This document shows positions 62,137-64,000 of a DNA stretch of 64,000 nt, piece after piece (position 1 is the stretch's first letter; every line of letters starts with the position of its first letter). The DNA is from Lachnospiraceae bacterium (GTDB lineage: Bacteria > Bacillota > Clostridia > Lachnospirales > Lachnospiraceae): assembly GCA_024403355.1 (NCBI GenBank), contig JAKSRW010000010.1:17708-81707 (forward strand), in the 5' to 3' direction. The notes beneath the pieces were generated by a model, which had not been told where the DNA came from, ran no database searches, and saw only the letters and a program-made list of their open reading frames with translations. Position numbers and translations under genes: made by a program.

Positions 62137-63930
62137 TCAATATTCCTCACCTTTAATCATACTTTCTATTTCTTTTTCATTCATTACTGCACAGCTCTTA
62201 TTACGTATGCAGTAAATTCGCTTGCAGGAATCAAGCACTGAGGGTCTGTGCGTCGTCACGATACAGGTTCTCGGATACTTGTCCTTCATGATATTATTCA
62301 GAAGCTTTCGCTCGGTAACCGGGTCTAATGCAGAGGTTGCCTCATCAAGCAGCAGAAGCGGTGACCTGCGAAGCAGTGCACGTGCAATGGACAGACGCTG
62401 TGCCTGGCCCTCCGAAAGTCCGCCACCGCGTTCCTTTAACACAGTATTTATACCATCAGGCAGCTGAGATACAAAATCCCATGCGCATGCCATTTCCAGC
62501 ACCTCACGTATCTCATCCTCACTTGCATCTGACTTAACAAAACGCATATTGTCCGCAATAGAACCTCGAAGCATTGAATTGCCCTGCGGAACATAGGAAA
62601 AGAGCTGACGGCTGGCTGCATTTATAGGCAGCCTGTTGGTCTTTTCTCCGTTTATATTTGTTATAGCATTATCTGCGTAAAGATAGCCCTCTCCTCCCGA
62701 CTGACGCACCAGTGCAAGGATAATCCTGAGCATAGTGGTTTTTCCCTCACCCGAAGGACCTACCAGAGCAATGGTTTCATAAGGTGATGCCTCGATTCCA
62801 CCCGATTTAAATACTTCCCTGCCGTTTTTGTAGGTATACTCCACATCCTTCAGACAAATAGAAATACCTGTATTCCTGTTCTTTTCCGCAAAGCTTTTAA
62901 CATCCGCATCATTGCTGTAATCTTCTTTGTTTCTGTCAACAAGCTCCATTATTCTTCGTGCAGAGGTAAGCATCGAAATAATAACCGGCAGCAGCGAAAG
63001 CACCGCACTTATTGTCGAGGTAAGCGAAGTCGAAAGCGACAGGAACATGGTCATGGTTCCGTAAGAAATACTGTCGCTCCACACTCTGTAGATACCCCAG
63101 CCATACGCTGCATATGATACGATTGATGATAAAAGAACCGTCAAAAGTGAAATTCCGATATAATTCTTCTGGAATTTTACTCTCGTTCTGATAAAATCCG
63201 CCTGGATACCGTGAAGTCTTTTCACATATTCCGGAATCATTCCGAAGGATTTAATTGTCTGCATATTAGAAAAACTTTCCTGGTTAAATGCAGTCATTTC
63301 GGAAGTAATTTTCATGCTTTCGATGTTAGTTTCACGCATTTTTTTGAGCATATAGCGTGATAGCATCAGGCTGAAGGGCATACTTACAAGTGCAATTACT
63401 ACGAAGGTCCAGTCATTCTCAAGCATAACCACAAGCGCACTTACGAATCTGAACAGATATATGCTGAGATTGGGTGCGAGATTCAGAATACCGCCCGAAA
63501 TACTTGATGAATCGGAATTCCAGCGTACTAAGAGATCACCTGTCGAAAATTCGCTCAGCTCCTCCCATTCCGTCATCATTATTCGCTCGAAGACATCAGC
63601 CTTGATATCATTATCTACCTTTAAGGTAATCTTTGTAGATATAAGTGTGGAAATCTGGGATATCAGGGTATTTCCGAGCGTGGTACCCAGCATGAAGCAG
63701 AAGGTCTGTACAATTTTACCGGTTTCATGACCGGTAATCATGTCTACCAGATCCTTTGAAACAAAGCTCGACAGCAGTCCGACAACAACCCCCACCAGTC
63801 CAAGCATAGTATATAACAAAACCTGTTTCCAGTGACGTTTTGCATAAAACCATATCCACTTGGCCTCAGCGCGCATTTCCTTCAGTCGTCCCTCTTTTAT
63901 TCTTTTTACGTAGAAAGATAACTTTGCCAT
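62137..63930 (-). CDS. ABC exporter, fused membrane and ATPase domains
   Basis: A 597-residue half-transporter. Six transmembrane helices (about 35-320) precede the ATPase: Walker A GPSGEGKTT, signature LSEGQAQRLSIARALL, Walker B LLLLDEATSALD and H-loop TTHRPS. There is no N-terminal C39 peptidase domain. It likely exports a peptide or lipid. The ATG at 63930 has AAGGGG upstream. A group II intron ends 18 nt before the start codon. Confidence 0.9.
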   Translation of the reverse strand: MAKLSFYVKRIKEGRLKEMRAEAKWIWFYAKRHWKQVLLYTMLGLVGVVVGLLSSFVSKDLVDMITGHETGKIVQTFCFMLGTTLGNTLISQISTLISTKITLKVDNDIKADVFERIMMTEWEELSEFSTGDLLVRWNSDSSSISGGILNLAPNLSIYLFRFVSALVVMLENDWTFVVIALVSMPFSLMLSRYMLKKMRETNIESMKITSEMTAFNQESFSNMQTIKSFGMIPEYVKRLHGIQADFIRTRVKFQKNYIGISLLTVLLSSIVSYAAYGWGIYRVWSDSISYGTMTMFLSLSTSLTSTISAVLSLLPVIISMLTSARRIMELVDRNKEDYSNDADVKSFAEKNRNTGISICLKDVEYTYKNGREVFKSGGIEASPYETIALVGPSGEGKTTMLRIILALVRQSGGEGYLYADNAITNINGEKTNRLPINAASRQLFSYVPQGNSMLRGSIADNMRFVKSDASEDEIREVLEMACAWDFVSQLPDGINTVLKERGGGLSEGQAQRLSIARALLRRSPLLLLDEATSALDPVTERKLLNNIMKDKYPRTCIVTTHRPSVLDSCKRIYCIRNKSCAVMNEKEIESMIKGEEY

Positions 63931-63947
63931 TACTGCCCCTTATAACA

Positions 63948-64000
63948 ATCGAGTAGGAGGGAAAATTAAATAAATTTTCCCGACCTCTCACACCACCGTG
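63948..64000 (-). mobile_element. 3' end of a group II intron (part of domain V and domain VI)
   Basis: Reading the minus strand from the window edge, CACGGT looks like the 3' strand of domain V. A linker GGTGT and a domain VI hairpin follow: GAGAGG...CCTACTC with an inner 9-bp stem GGGAAAATT/AATTTTCCC (63959-63981). The A in CCT-A-CTC is bulged exactly 7 nt from the end, as expected for the branch point, and the intron would end in GAT at 63948. The rest, including any maturase, lies outside the window. Confidence 0.8.

Overview
The window reads as a low-to-mid GC Firmicutes chromosome, most likely a plant-fibre-degrading member of the Lachnospiraceae (Clostridia). This is an inference from gene families, gene order (hup, rqcP, divIC, tilS, ftsH), strong AGGAGG-type ribosome binding sites, frequent TTG/GTG starts and many polysaccharide-degrading enzymes. 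No tRNA, rRNA or CRISPR array was seen. Nearly all genes are on the minus strand.

Layout, left to right. 1-4991: an edge-truncated gene, an acetyltransferase, cysteine synthase, fructokinase and an AGE-family sugar isomerase. 5050-7560: a GH2 beta-mannosidase; together with the isomerase and fructokinase it suggests a mannose to fructose to fructose-6-phosphate route. 7709-13290: a NifX-like/SlyD-like fusion, a sugar-binding-domain/GGDEF protein, and uxuB-uxuA for hexuronate breakdown. 13331-13652: an intergenic block of 110-bp tandem repeats plus a long hairpin. 13670-24033: a long minus-strand run with an AIR-synthase C-domain protein, an Lrp regulator, an aminotransferase, trmL, mutS2, a two-component system, a degenerate HtrA-like protein and a YhaM-like HD exonuclease. 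24127-28480: a tiny membrane protein, a DnaQ-like exonuclease, endonuclease III and a GH13 enzyme. 28571-28861: a structured non-coding interval that may encode a small RNA.

28900-36336: ftsH, tilS, divIC, a lipoprotein, rqcP and hup, without the sporulation genes usually found between them; a membrane-anchored trigger-factor-like FKBP is divergent. 36428-42359: two secreted proteins, a type-B carboxylesterase and a GH31 alpha-xylosidase-like enzyme. 42579-45805: an M18 aminopeptidase, a histidine-kinase-like protein that has lost its phospho-acceptor histidines, and a stand-alone CheY. 46014-50247: parC and parE. 50518-53207 (plus strand): a lipoprotein, a flavin reductase and the ribosome hibernation factor hpf behind a structured leader.

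53341-60523 is a minus-strand cluster: an SPFH protein with zinc ribbons, a zinc-ribbon protein, a coiled-coil membrane protein, an 80-residue peptide, an S26-type peptidase and a large CvpA-like membrane protein. It resembles the Bacillus ydjGHI envelope-stress genes with additions. Divergent from it is a PqqD/HPr-kinase-like fusion, which converges on an ABC exporter. The right edge cuts through the 3' end (domains V and VI) of a group II intron sitting just upstream of that exporter. The 53-64 kb region is the best candidate for an undescribed system.
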